This document shows positions 1-6,034 of a stretch of 10,474 bases of DNA, one piece after another. Origin of the DNA: Dehalococcoidia bacterium (lineage in GTDB: Bacteria; Chloroflexota; Dehalococcoidia; Tepidiformales; Tepidiformaceae); assembly GCA_009838385.1 (NCBI GenBank), contig VXRS01000125.1:1-10474 (forward strand), in the 5' to 3' direction. The position numbers were made by a program, and so were the translations under genes. Position 1 is the stretch's first letter, and each line of letters opens with the position of its first letter. The notes under the pieces are model-generated. The model was not told where the DNA came from and did no database searches. It was given only the letters and a program-made list of their open reading frames with translations.

Positions 1-227
1 AGCGGTCCATCGACCGCTCCGAGCTCTACATCGCCGACGAGGTGTTCATGACGGGAACCGCCGCTCACCTCACACCTGTGACCGAGATCGACCGCCGCGT
101 GGTCAAGGGAGGAGAGCCGGGCCCCATCACAAGGGAGCTCTCCCGCCTCTTCTTCGATGCCATTCGCGGCAAGAGCGAGAAGTATCGTCAGTGGTGCACC
201 CCGGCACGCGTGCGGGTGGCGTCGTAG
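1..227 (+). CDS. ilvE: Branched-chain amino acid aminotransferase, C-terminal end (partial)
   Basis: The left edge cuts this gene, leaving about 75 C-terminal residues read from position 3. The visible stretch EVFMTGTAAHLTPVTEIDRR, followed by a PGPIT motif, FFDAIRGK and a KYRQWC ending, is the characteristic C-terminus of class IV (fold-type IV) PLP-dependent branched-chain aminotransferases. The TGTAA loop helps bind the PLP phosphate in that family. The enzyme transfers the amino group between leucine, isoleucine or valine and 2-oxoglutarate in the cytoplasm, as the last step of synthesis or the first of breakdown. The catalytic lysine lies upstream of the window and cannot be seen. The family usually ends shortly after WCTPV; here the end is WCTPARVRVAS, slightly extended, and its last 37 bases overlap the next gene. 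D-amino acid aminotransferase or ADC lyase relatives are less likely given the TGTAAHLTPV motif. Confidence 0.9.
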   Translation, partial: RSIDRSELYIADEVFMTGTAAHLTPVTEIDRRVVKGGEPGPITRELSRLFFDAIRGKSEKYRQWCTPARVRVAS

Positions 228-1129
228 ACGCCGATACCTTCCGGCCGCCTCGCGCCCTCGGCGTGATCGTCGGCGGGGCGTTCACGGTCTGGGCGGCCTT
301 CATCGCCCTCGTCGCCGGAGTCCTGGCCGGTGGCGCTGCCGTCGAGCCCACCACCTTCCTCGCCTGGGTGGTCGTCGCCCTCTTCGCCGGCGTCGCCCTC
401 CTCTTCGGCTGGTGGACGCTCGGCGTTGCCAGGCTTGCCTACCAGATCGACGACGACGCCCTCCGCATTCGCTGGGCCGGCGGTGAGGTTGTCGTCCCCG
501 TCGTCGACATCCAGCGCGTCGTCCCCGGCCGCACCGTCGGCGAGGAGTCCGTCACCGGACTGAACTGGTGGGGCTGCCACATCGGCCGGGGCGTCGCCTC
601 CTCCCTTGGTCCCACGCTCTTCTTCGCCACGCACAACCGCCCCGAGGACAACGTCTTCGTCGTCACGCCCGGACGCACCTACGGCCTCACCGTGCCCGAC
701 CAGGTTGCCTTCGCCGAGGCCTGCTCGCGCCGCCTCATCGTCGGCTTCGAACCGGGGGAGCCGCAGCGCTCCGAACCGCAGGGATTCTCCCTGCTCCCCC
801 TCTGGCGCGACGGCGACGTCTGGTTCGTCTTCAGTCTCGTGCTCGTGGGGCTCGGGGTGCTTGGCGGCTACCTGTTCACCCAGTACCCGGACTTGCCCGC
901 CCTCGTGCAGATCGACTTTCCCAAGAGCACCGGCATCGTGCGCGTGGGCGAGCGCTCCGAGCTGCTGCGCATTGGCGCCGTGGGCGGGGGCATCGTCGCC
1001 GTGAATCTGGCCCTGGGGTTCATCCTGCACGCCCGCGAGCGTGCCGCCGGCCTCTGGTTGCTGGCCTCGGCCGCGCTCATCCAGGCGGTGCTGCTCGGTG
1101 CCGCGATCGTCGCCTTCGAGCGGGCCTGA
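191..1129 (+). CDS. Membrane protein with bacterial PH domain and C-terminal DUF1648-like membrane region
   Basis: The 312-residue protein has two hydrophobic helices at about residues 23-50 and 55-77, then a soluble domain at about 78-185, then three more membrane segments at about 212-232, 264-285 and 289-310. The soluble domain (IDDDALRIRW, VPVVDIQRV, GRGV.. followed by LFFATHNR and a TYGLTVPD motif) matches the pattern of the bacterial PH domain family that sits between membrane helices (PF10882 type). The C-terminal part, with YPDLPALVQIDFP and VGERSELLRI, resembles the DUF1648/PH-associated membrane region. The molecular role of these proteins is not established; no enzyme motif is visible. 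The start is GTG 191 (or GTG 194), with a weak gagaag about 8 bases upstream. It overlaps ilvE by 37 bases, so translation is probably coupled. The stop lies within a hairpin shared with the convergent gene. Confidence 0.85.
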   Translation: MVHPGTRAGGVVDADTFRPPRALGVIVGGAFTVWAAFIALVAGVLAGGAAVEPTTFLAWVVVALFAGVALLFGWWTLGVARLAYQIDDDALRIRWAGGEVVVPVVDIQRVVPGRTVGEESVTGLNWWGCHIGRGVASSLGPTLFFATHNRPEDNVFVVTPGRTYGLTVPDQVAFAEACSRRLIVGFEPGEPQRSEPQGFSLLPLWRDGDVWFVFSLVLVGLGVLGGYLFTQYPDLPALVQIDFPKSTGIVRVGERSELLRIGAVGGGIVAVNLALGFILHARERAAGLWLLASAALIQAVLLGAAIVAFERA

Positions 1130-1140
1130 TCGCCCGCCTC
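1118..1140. terminator. Inverted repeat across two convergent stop codons, possible bidirectional terminator
   Basis: GAGCGGGC is followed by a 6-base loop (CTGATC) and GCCCGCCTC. The core 6-bp stem GCGGGC/GCCCGC (1120-1125 with 1132-1137) is perfect and extends by GAG/CTC if one C bulges. The + strand stop TGA (1127-1129) is in the loop, and the - strand stop (1141-1139) touches the right arm. There is no clear T-tract on either side, so termination would be Rho-independent only weakly, if at all. Confidence 0.4.
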
Positions 1141-1774
1141 AGTGCATCTGCGCCGTCTGCGCGATGATCGTGGCCGCCTGGTCCGGCGTGAGCCGGTCCG
1201 TGTTCAGGCAGAGGTCGTAGTTCTCCGTGGCCAGCCATGCGCGGTTGTAGAACCGCCGGAAGTAGTCCTGCCGCTCCGCATCCGTCTTCTCGACCGTCTT
1301 CCGCGCTGAGTCGACATCGATGTTCATGCCGCCCGCGATGCGCTCGGCGCGCTGCTCCGTCGAGCCGGTCGTGAGCACCTTGAGCGTGTCGGAGCGGCCG
1401 TGAAGCACCATCGGCGCGCCGTGTCCCATCAAGACCGCTTCGCCCTGGTCGGCGAGGTCGCGGATGACGTCCTCGATGAAGCGCCGGTATTCGGTGGAGG
1501 TCAGGAGGGGGTTGGTCGCGAGGGGGACCGGGTCGGCCCAGGCCGCGACAGGCATGCTGGGGTTGCGCGCCAGCGCCTCCAGGATTCGGGTCAGGAGCGA
1601 AGGCGTGTGCTCCGCCTCGCTCACCGTCTCGGGCGAGACGCCCGCTTCCTGGGCGGCCGTCTGCACCACCTGGTAGTCGTAGAAACGGAAGCCCAGCTTC
1701 TCTGCGGTCAGCTGGGCGATCTCCTCCCCGGCCGTTCCCACGGGCCGGGCAATCGCCACGATCCGGATGTTCAT
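1139..1774 (-). CDS. Cytidylate kinase-like family P-loop protein
   Basis: The 211-residue protein starts with a beta strand (IRIVAIARP), a loop VGTAGEEIAQLTAEKLG and a FRFYDYQVV segment. This is the N-terminal layout of the cytidylate-kinase-like family (Cytidylate_kin2), whose members usually read GSGGxxIAxxLAxxLG..FYD. Later parts fit too: a central VLMGHGAPMVL strand, a LKVLTTG strand with TEQRAERIAGG, and a C-terminal YNRAWLATENYDLCLNTDRL segment. True cytidylate kinase phosphorylates CMP/dCMP, but the activity of this subfamily is poorly known. The loop (GTAGEE) lacks the classical GK[ST] lysine, as is common in this family, and further departs from GSGG. The start ATG (complement of 1772-1774) has GAGGGG about 8 bases upstream. 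It runs convergent to the PH-domain gene, with 9 bases between stops, and divergent from the CBS/kor operon. Confidence 0.85.
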   Translation of the reverse strand: MNIRIVAIARPVGTAGEEIAQLTAEKLGFRFYDYQVVQTAAQEAGVSPETVSEAEHTPSLLTRILEALARNPSMPVAAWADPVPLATNPLLTSTEYRRFIEDVIRDLADQGEAVLMGHGAPMVLHGRSDTLKVLTTGSTEQRAERIAGGMNIDVDSARKTVEKTDAERQDYFRRFYNRAWLATENYDLCLNTDRLTPDQAATIIAQTAQMH

Positions 1775-1809
1775 CCCTGGCCCCCTCGGGCAAGTTTTCG
1801 TGCGGCGGG

Positions 1810-1815
1810 ATTGTA
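1810..1815 (-). promoter_or_regulatory. Candidate -10 box for the cytidylate-kinase-like gene
   Basis: Read on the - strand, 1815-1810 is TACAAT (5 of 6 to TATAAT), about 36 bases upstream of the ATG at 1774. I see no convincing -35 hexamer at 16-18 bases further upstream. It is offered because the gene needs its own promoter in this divergent gap. Confidence 0.35.
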
Positions 1816-1880
1816 ACGCCTCTCGCCCTCCCGTACGTGTGACCGATGCCGCAGTTCACCGCTGGTGTAAGCAAGCTCGT

Positions 1881-1896
1881 AGCGGGTGACCCCGCT
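1881..1896. promoter_or_regulatory. Perfect inverted repeat in the divergent promoter gap, possible operator
   Basis: AGCGGG-TGAC-CCCGCT is a perfect 6-bp inverted repeat with a 4-base spacer. It lies in the 217-bp gap (1775-1991) between the divergent kinase-like and CBS genes and just upstream of TATAAG (1903-1908) and of the TACACT candidate -10 at 1921-1926. Its position would suit an operator for a repressor controlling the CBS-kor operon, but there is no direct evidence. Confidence 0.3.
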
Positions 1897-1917
1897 GGCG
1901 TGTATAAGCTCAAAAGG

Positions 1918-1926
1918 CGCTACACT
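1918..1926 (+). promoter_or_regulatory. Candidate promoter of the CBS-korAB operon
   Basis: The string CGCTACACT contains a TACACT -10-like hexamer at 1921-1926, about 66 bases before the CBS gene start. The same GCTACACT string occurs before the tandem-barrel gene (9676-9683), and a related GCTATCAT lies before the hydrolase gene (6027-6034). A second possible -10, TATAAG, is at 1903-1908. No good -35 is visible for either. Confidence 0.4.
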
Positions 1927-1947
1927 CCGATGCAGAGCTAAGCGCTA

Positions 1948-1968
1948 CCACGGGGGCAAACCCCGCGG
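1948..1968 (+). promoter_or_regulatory. GC-rich stem-loop in the leader of the CBS-korAB operon
   Basis: CCACGGGG and CCCCGCGG form an 8-bp stem with one A/C mismatch around a GCAAA loop, in the presumed 5' leader and 23 bases before the ATG at 1992. It could influence translation initiation of the first gene or be part of a larger structured leader. It contains GGCAAACC, also seen in c-di-GMP riboswitches, but the rest of that consensus is absent. Confidence 0.4.
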
Positions 1969-1991
1969 CTCGCGGAAGCAGTCAGGAACGG

Positions 1992-2465
1992 ATGGATCGG
2001 TCCCGGCTCGCGAAGTTCATAGACCAGCGCGTGGGCGAGCTCCCACTCGCGGAACCAGTGTTTCTCCCGCCCACGGCCTCTGTTCGCACCGCTGTCCAGC
2101 GGATGCACTCGGGTGCGCGCTCATGCGTCCTCGCCGTGGAGAAGGAGGAGCTCGTGGGCATCTTCACCGAACGGGATGTGCTCACACGCTGCATGTCTGG
2201 GGACTTCGACTGGGATCAGCCGCTCGCCCCGGGCCTGCTAACCCGCAACCCGGTCACCATCGCCTCCTCGACCACCGTGGGTGATGCGATTGCGCTCATG
2301 CAGCGCTACAACTATCGCACCCTGCCGGTCATGGAAGATGGCGCCGTCATTGGGCTCGTTCGTCTGGGCGAGCTTCTGCAGCACTTTGCCGAATCTTTTC
2401 CCGAGGAAGTGCTGAACCTGCCGCCGCGTCCCCACCAGGTCGTGGCGAAGCGGGAGGGGGGATAG
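1992..2465 (+). CDS. CBS-domain pair protein (candidate regulator of KorAB)
   Basis: The 157-residue soluble protein consists almost entirely of two CBS motifs forming a Bateman module, at about residues 22-70 and 78-133. Repeat 1 shows VFLPPTASVRTAVQRM, then VLAVEKEELVGIFTERDVL (GIFTERD at residues 56-62). Repeat 2 shows LLTRNPVTIASSTTVGDAIALM and a YRTLPVMEDGAVIGLV strand. Such pairs commonly bind AMP, ATP, ADP or S-adenosyl ligands and control a partner protein. The ribosome site is AGGAA at 1984-1988, only 3 bases from the ATG. A short tail (FPEEVLNLPPRPHQ and KREGG) follows. The gene ends 7 bases before korA, so the two are almost certainly co-transcribed. With a second CBS protein closing the operon, the context points to nucleotide-dependent control of the 2-oxoacid oxidoreductase. 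That role is inferred. Confidence 0.92.
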   Translation: MDRSRLAKFIDQRVGELPLAEPVFLPPTASVRTAVQRMHSGARSCVLAVEKEELVGIFTERDVLTRCMSGDFDWDQPLAPGLLTRNPVTIASSTTVGDAIALMQRYNYRTLPVMEDGAVIGLVRLGELLQHFAESFPEEVLNLPPRPHQVVAKREGG

Positions 2466-2472
2466 TCACAGG

Positions 2473-4353
2473 ATGACCACCGAAATCGAGTCACCGCTGT
2501 CCGAAGCCACGACGACGCGTGATCGCGTCACGATTCGCTTTGCTGGTGACTCCGGCGATGGGATGCAGCTCACGGGGACGCAGTTCACCCGCACGACCGC
2601 CGTCTACGGGAACGATCTCGCGACCCTGCCCGACTACCCCGCTGAAATCCGCGCCCCAACCGGTTCGCTCCCGGGCGTGTCCGGCTTCCAGCTCTCGTTC
2701 TCGAGCAACGACATCCATACCCCGGGCGATAACCCGGATGCGCTTGTCGCCATGAACCCCGCCGCCCTCAAGACGAATCTCGGCGATCTCGTCCCCGGCG
2801 GGCTCCTCATCGTCGATGAGGGCGAGTTCAACGCCACCAACCTGCGCAAGGCCGGCTACGAGGAGAACCCCCTCGAGGATGGGTCGCTCTCGTCCTACCG
2901 CCTCATGCGCATCGACATCACGAAGAACAACGCCGACGCCCTCGATGGGCTCGAGCTCGGCGCGAAGGAGCGCTTCCGCTCGCGGAACTTCTACGCCCTC
3001 GGCCTCGTCCTCTGGCTCTTCAGCCGCCCCATGGACACCGTCGTCCGCTGGGCGACGGACAAGTTCAAGCGGAACCCGGTTGTCCTCGAGGCGAACCTGC
3101 GCGCGCTGCGTGCCGGTAACGCCTTCGGCGAGACCAGCGAGCTCGTGCACGAGCGCTACGAGGTGCCCCCCGCCGAAGTCGCGCCCGGCGTCTACCGCCA
3201 CATCAGCGGCAACGAGGCGACGGCGCTCGGCTTCGTGACGGCTTCGCACCTCGCGGGGCTGCCCCTCTTCTACGCGAGCTACCCGATCACCCCTGCCTCT
3301 GACGTCCTGCACGAGCTCGCCAGCTTCAAGCGGTTCGGCGTCAAGACGATGCAGGCGGAGGACGAGATCAGCGCGGTCTGCGCCGCCATCGGCGCCTCCT
3401 ACGCGGGCCAGATGGCCCTTACCGGCACGAGCGGCCCCGGCCTCGCCCTCAAGAGCGAGGGCCTCAACCTCGCAGTCATGGCCGAGCTCCCCCTCGTCAT
3501 CCTCGACGTGCAGCGAGCCGGCCCCAGCACGGGCATGCCCACCAAGACCGAGCAGGCCGACCTGCTCCAGGCGATGTACGGCCGCAACGGCGACTCCCCC
3601 GTCGCCATCATTGCGCCCTCCACGCCGGGTGATTGCTTCTGGATGGCGATCGAAGCCTTCCGCATCGCCCTCAAGTACATGGTCCCCGTCATCATCCTCA
3701 GCGACGGCTACCTCGCGAACGGCTCGCAGCCGTGGCTCATCCCCCAGCTGGCGGACATCCCGCCCGTCGAGTGGAGTCACGCCGACCCCGGAAGCGCCTC
3801 CCACGCCTACGAGCGTGACCCGGAGACGCTGGCCCGGGCCTGGGCCGTTCCCGGCCAGGCCGGCTTCGAGCACCGCGTCGGCGGCCTCGAGAAGTCGTAC
3901 GAGACCGGCGACATCAACTACGAGCCCGGGAATCACCACAAGATGACCCTCACCCGCGCCGAGCGCGTGGCGAAGGTCGCGAATGACATTCCCGACATCG
4001 AGGTGACCGGTCCCCAGGAGGGCGAGCTGCTGCTCCTCGGCTGGGGCGGCACCTACGGCGCCATCACCAGCGCGGGCGAGCGCGCCCGCTCGGAGGGCAA
4101 GTCGGTGGCATCCGCCCACATCCGCCACCTCAACCCCTTCCCCACCAACCTCGGCGAGGTCCTCTCGCGCTACGACAAGGTTCTGGTTCCGGAGCTGAAC
4201 AACGGACAACTCTCGGTGCTCATCCGGTCGCAGTTCCTCGTGGACGCGATCCCCTTCAACAAGATCGCGGGCCAACCGTTCAAGATCTCGGAGATCTCCG
4301 GCAAGATCGATGAGGTCCTCGGTGTGGGCGGGCCCTTCGAGTTCGAGTTCTAG
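2473..4353 (+). CDS. korA: 2-oxoacid:ferredoxin oxidoreductase, gamma-alpha fusion subunit (KorA)
   Basis: The 626-residue large subunit of a two-subunit (KorAB-type) enzyme very likely acts on 2-oxoglutarate: 2-oxoglutarate + CoA + oxidised ferredoxin to succinyl-CoA + CO2 + reduced ferredoxin, or the reverse. Domain order is as follows. The N-terminal gamma domain spans about residues 18-190 and opens with TIRFAGDSGDGMQLTG, followed by LPDYPAEIRAP. The alpha (pyrimidine-binding) domain starts near residue 240 with GNEATALGF and carries YPITPASD (Y270-P274), MQAEDEISA, TSGPGLAL and QRAGPSTGMPTKTEQADLL (from Q347). A C-terminal transketolase-like domain contains LLLGWGGTYGA and VPELNNGQLSVLIRSQFL. 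Length matches the fused-gamma-alpha family (about 600-650). ATG 2473 is preceded by a G-run (2456-2461) after the CBS gene. A pyruvate or branched-chain 2-oxoacid substrate cannot be excluded from sequence alone. Ferredoxin is not encoded in this window. Confidence 0.95.
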   Translation: MTTEIESPLSEATTTRDRVTIRFAGDSGDGMQLTGTQFTRTTAVYGNDLATLPDYPAEIRAPTGSLPGVSGFQLSFSSNDIHTPGDNPDALVAMNPAALKTNLGDLVPGGLLIVDEGEFNATNLRKAGYEENPLEDGSLSSYRLMRIDITKNNADALDGLELGAKERFRSRNFYALGLVLWLFSRPMDTVVRWATDKFKRNPVVLEANLRALRAGNAFGETSELVHERYEVPPAEVAPGVYRHISGNEATALGFVTASHLAGLPLFYASYPITPASDVLHELASFKRFGVKTMQAEDEISAVCAAIGASYAGQMALTGTSGPGLALKSEGLNLAVMAELPLVILDVQRAGPSTGMPTKTEQADLLQAMYGRNGDSPVAIIAPSTPGDCFWMAIEAFRIALKYMVPVIILSDGYLANGSQPWLIPQLADIPPVEWSHADPGSASHAYERDPETLARAWAVPGQAGFEHRVGGLEKSYETGDINYEPGNHHKMTLTRAERVAKVANDIPDIEVTGPQEGELLLLGWGGTYGAITSAGERARSEGKSVASAHIRHLNPFPTNLGEVLSRYDKVLVPELNNGQLSVLIRSQFLVDAIPFNKIAGQPFKISEISGKIDEVLGVGGPFEFEF

Positions 4354-4369
4354 CGGCGACCTTCGCCGC
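4353..4369 (+). promoter_or_regulatory. Stem-loop in the korA-korB gap
   Basis: GCGGCGA-CCT-TCGCCGC is a perfect 7-bp stem with a 3-base loop. It begins on the last base of the korA stop and ends one base before the korB ribosome binding site GGAGG (4371-4375). It lacks a T-tract and lies inside an operon, so termination is unlikely. A role in translation coupling, mRNA processing or subunit stoichiometry is possible. Confidence 0.45.
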
Positions 4370-4382
4370 GGGAGGCTATCCA

Positions 4383-5417
4383 GTGACGACAGCTAGCTCC
4401 AACGGAGCCCTCGACGAGGAGATCCCTCTCCTCACGCGGAAAGACTTCGTTTCCGACCAGGAAGTCCGCTGGTGCCCGGGCTGCGGGGACTACTCCATCC
4501 TCGCCCAGATGCAGAAGACCCTGCCCGGCCTCCGTATTCCCCGTGAGGAGATCGTCTTCGTCAGCGGCATCGGCTGCTCCAGCCGTTTCCCCTACTACGT
4601 CAACACCTACGGCTTCCACACCATCCATGGCCGCGCCCCCGCCATCGCGACGGGCCTCAAGACCGCCCGCCCCGAGCTCACCGTCTTCGTCATCACCGGT
4701 GATGGCGATGGCCTCAGCATCGGTGGGAACCACCTCATGCACCTCCTTCGCCGTAATGTCGATGTGACGGTCGTGCTCTTCAACAACCGCATCTACGGCC
4801 TCACCAAGGGCCAGTACTCGCCCACCTCGCCCATCGGCAAGGTCACGAAGTCCGCCCCCATGGGCACGACCGAGAATCCGCTCGACCCGATCAAGCTCGC
4901 CCTCGCCTCCGGCGCTACCTTTGTCGCCCGCTCCGTCGACCGCGACACGAAGCACCTGGAGGCGACCCTGGCCACTGCCGCCAAGCACAAGGGCGCATCC
5001 TTCGTCGAGGTGTTCCAGAACTGCAACATCTACAACGACGGCGCCTTCGCCTCGTTCGCCGACAAGGACGTCCGCCAGGACCGCATGGTCTACCTTGAGA
5101 ACGGCAAGCCGCTCCGCTACGGCAAGCACCTCGAGCACGGCATCCGCCTCAACGGCTTCCAGCCCGAGGTGGTCGAGAACCCGATGAGTGACGACGAGCT
5201 GCTGGTGCACGACACCAGCCGCGAAGACATCGCCCTGCCGATGATCCTCAGTGGCATGGACTATCCCGACTTCCCCGTGCCCCTCGGCGTCTTCCGGCAG
5301 GTCGAGCGCGAAACGTACGACGGGCTGGTGCAGGACCAGATCGACGTGTCTCGCCTCTCTCCTGAACCCGACATCGAGGCCCTCATCGCCGGCCCCGAGA
5401 CCTGGAACGTGCTTTAG
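4383..5417 (+). CDS. korB: 2-oxoacid:ferredoxin oxidoreductase, beta subunit (KorB)
   Basis: The 344-residue thiamine-diphosphate and iron-sulfur subunit is the partner of the preceding KorA. The four cysteines expected to bind the single [4Fe-4S] cluster are all present: C31 and C34 in WCPGCGDY, C65 in GIGCSSRF, and C214 in QNCNIYND. The thiamine-diphosphate/Mg motif runs from GDGDGLSIGGNH (G106) to LFNNRIYGLTKGQYSPTS (N134-N135). HTIHGRAPAIATG is also typical. There is no separate ferredoxin domain, consistent with the two-subunit form used by many aerobes. The C-terminal third (from about 225) holds the usual family tail with MVYLENGKPLRYGKH. The start is GTG 4383, chosen for GGAGG at 4371-4375 with 7-base spacing. 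It lies 29 bases after korA and 36 bases before the zinc-ribbon CBS gene, so one operon. Substrate specificity (2-oxoglutarate versus other 2-oxoacids) is inferred from overall similarity to KorB. Confidence 0.95.
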   Translation: MTTASSNGALDEEIPLLTRKDFVSDQEVRWCPGCGDYSILAQMQKTLPGLRIPREEIVFVSGIGCSSRFPYYVNTYGFHTIHGRAPAIATGLKTARPELTVFVITGDGDGLSIGGNHLMHLLRRNVDVTVVLFNNRIYGLTKGQYSPTSPIGKVTKSAPMGTTENPLDPIKLALASGATFVARSVDRDTKHLEATLATAAKHKGASFVEVFQNCNIYNDGAFASFADKDVRQDRMVYLENGKPLRYGKHLEHGIRLNGFQPEVVENPMSDDELLVHDTSREDIALPMILSGMDYPDFPVPLGVFRQVERETYDGLVQDQIDVSRLSPEPDIEALIAGPETWNVL

Positions 5418-5432
5418 CGGCCACCGTGCCGC
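5417..5432 (+). promoter_or_regulatory. Small stem-loop in the korB to CBS gap
   Basis: GCGGC-CACCGT-GCCGC forms a 5-bp stem with a 6-base loop, starting on the last base of the korB stop. It lies 10 bases upstream of the GGAG ribosome site (5443-5446) of the next gene. It echoes the position and left-arm sequence (TAG followed by CGGC) of the hairpin after korA. Confidence 0.3.
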
Positions 5433-5453
5433 CCGGCGTACGGGAGAAACGCC

Positions 5454-5993
5454 ATGACCAGACCTTCCGGAACAGAACTGGTGACCTGTCCCCTCTGTGG
5501 GGAGAAGAACATCGCAGGCGTTGATCGCTGTGAGAACTGTCTCCAGCCCCTGCGCAGCATGGATATTCCCGAACCGGACCAGGCCTTGAGCGAGAGCGCC
5601 TTCAGCGCGCCCCTGGCCTCCCTGCGCCTCCTCCGCCCTCCCGCCATCGCCCCCACCGCAAGCGTGCGCGACGCCGTCAACCTGCTCGTCGAGAACAAGG
5701 GCGGCGCCGTCCTCGTCCTCGATGGCGACTCCCTCTCCGGCATCTTCACCGAGCGGGACGTGCTCAAGAAGGTCGCCGGCCGCCCCGGCGCCCTCGATGC
5801 GCCCGTGGCCGAGTACATGACGACGGATCCCGTCGTCGTTCGCGAGAACGAAACCGTCGCCGTCGCCCTCCACAAGATGGCCGACGGCGGCTTCCGCCAC
5901 GTGCCCATGGGCACCCGCCAGGGGTATCGCGTCGTCACCGCTTCCGACGCCCTCAAGTGGGTCGTCGAGCGCTACATCGAGTTGAGCGCCTGA
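5454..5993 (+). CDS. Zinc-ribbon plus CBS-domain pair protein (candidate regulator of KorAB)
   Basis: The 179-residue soluble protein has a short N-terminal zinc ribbon with C12-x2-C15 (CPLC) and C26-x2-C29 (CENC). A linker follows, then two CBS motifs at about residues 60-110 and 116-175. The first has RPPAIAPTASVRDAVNLL and LSGIFTERDVL (GIFTERD at 96-102), the same signature as the CBS protein at the start of the operon. The second has VAEYMTTDPVVVRENETVAVAL and FRHVPM, ending near WVVERYIEL. CBS pairs usually sense adenine nucleotides. The ribbon may contact protein or nucleic acid, or bind metal, so a DNA-binding or redox-linked role is possible but not shown. The start ATG 5454 has GGAG (5443-5446) at 7-base spacing, 36 bases after korB, making it the last gene of the kor operon. 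Its paralogy to the first gene suggests duplication around korAB. Confidence 0.92.
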   Translation: MTRPSGTELVTCPLCGEKNIAGVDRCENCLQPLRSMDIPEPDQALSESAFSAPLASLRLLRPPAIAPTASVRDAVNLLVENKGGAVLVLDGDSLSGIFTERDVLKKVAGRPGALDAPVAEYMTTDPVVVRENETVAVALHKMADGGFRHVPMGTRQGYRVVTASDALKWVVERYIELSA

Positions 5994-5996
5994 CCC

Positions 5997-6013
5997 CGCG
6001 CCCCTCCGGCGCG
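5997..6013 (+). terminator. GC hairpin after the kor operon, possible terminator
   Basis: CGCGCC-CCTCC-GGCGCG is a 6-bp perfect GC stem with a 5-base loop, starting 3 bases after the stop of the zinc-ribbon CBS gene. No T-tract follows, so it is a weak intrinsic terminator at best. Its position between two transcription units and just before a promoter candidate supports the idea. Confidence 0.35.
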
Positions 6014-6028
6014 CACCCCGGCCGGTGC
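6013..6028. promoter_or_regulatory. Inverted repeat overlapping the hydrolase promoter, possible operator
   Basis: GCACC-CCGGCC-GGTGC is a perfect 5-bp inverted repeat whose right arm covers the TGC of the extended -10 at 6026-6034. A repressor binding here would block the promoter. It could equally be a chance repeat in GC-rich DNA. Confidence 0.25.
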
Positions 6029-6034
6029 TATCAT
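6026..6034 (+). promoter_or_regulatory. Extended -10 promoter of the hydrolase-carboxypeptidase operon
   Basis: TGCTATCAT is an extended -10 element: TG, one base, then TATCAT (5 of 6 to TATAAT). No -35 match is visible, as expected for extended -10 promoters. A start of transcription near 6041 would leave a leader of about 50 bases before the proposed CTG start at 6091 and would exclude the in-frame GTG at 6025 as start codon. Confidence 0.5.

Noticed and set aside
191..1129. Possible frameshifted or broken ilvE continuing into the PH-domain gene
   Set aside because: The aminotransferase tail is complete up to the usual WCTP ending, and the next frame encodes an unrelated intact membrane protein.
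1940..1991. c-di-GMP (GEMM) riboswitch suggested by GGCAAACC in the leader
   Set aside because: The GNRA tetraloop receptor and GACGCAAAGCC part of the consensus are absent, so only the short string matches.
2491..4275. Long open frame on the - strand opposite korA
   Set aside because: It is antisense to a gene with clear family motifs throughout. GC-rich codon use keeps antisense frames open, and its translation is a low-complexity run of E, G, A, V and D without recognisable motifs.
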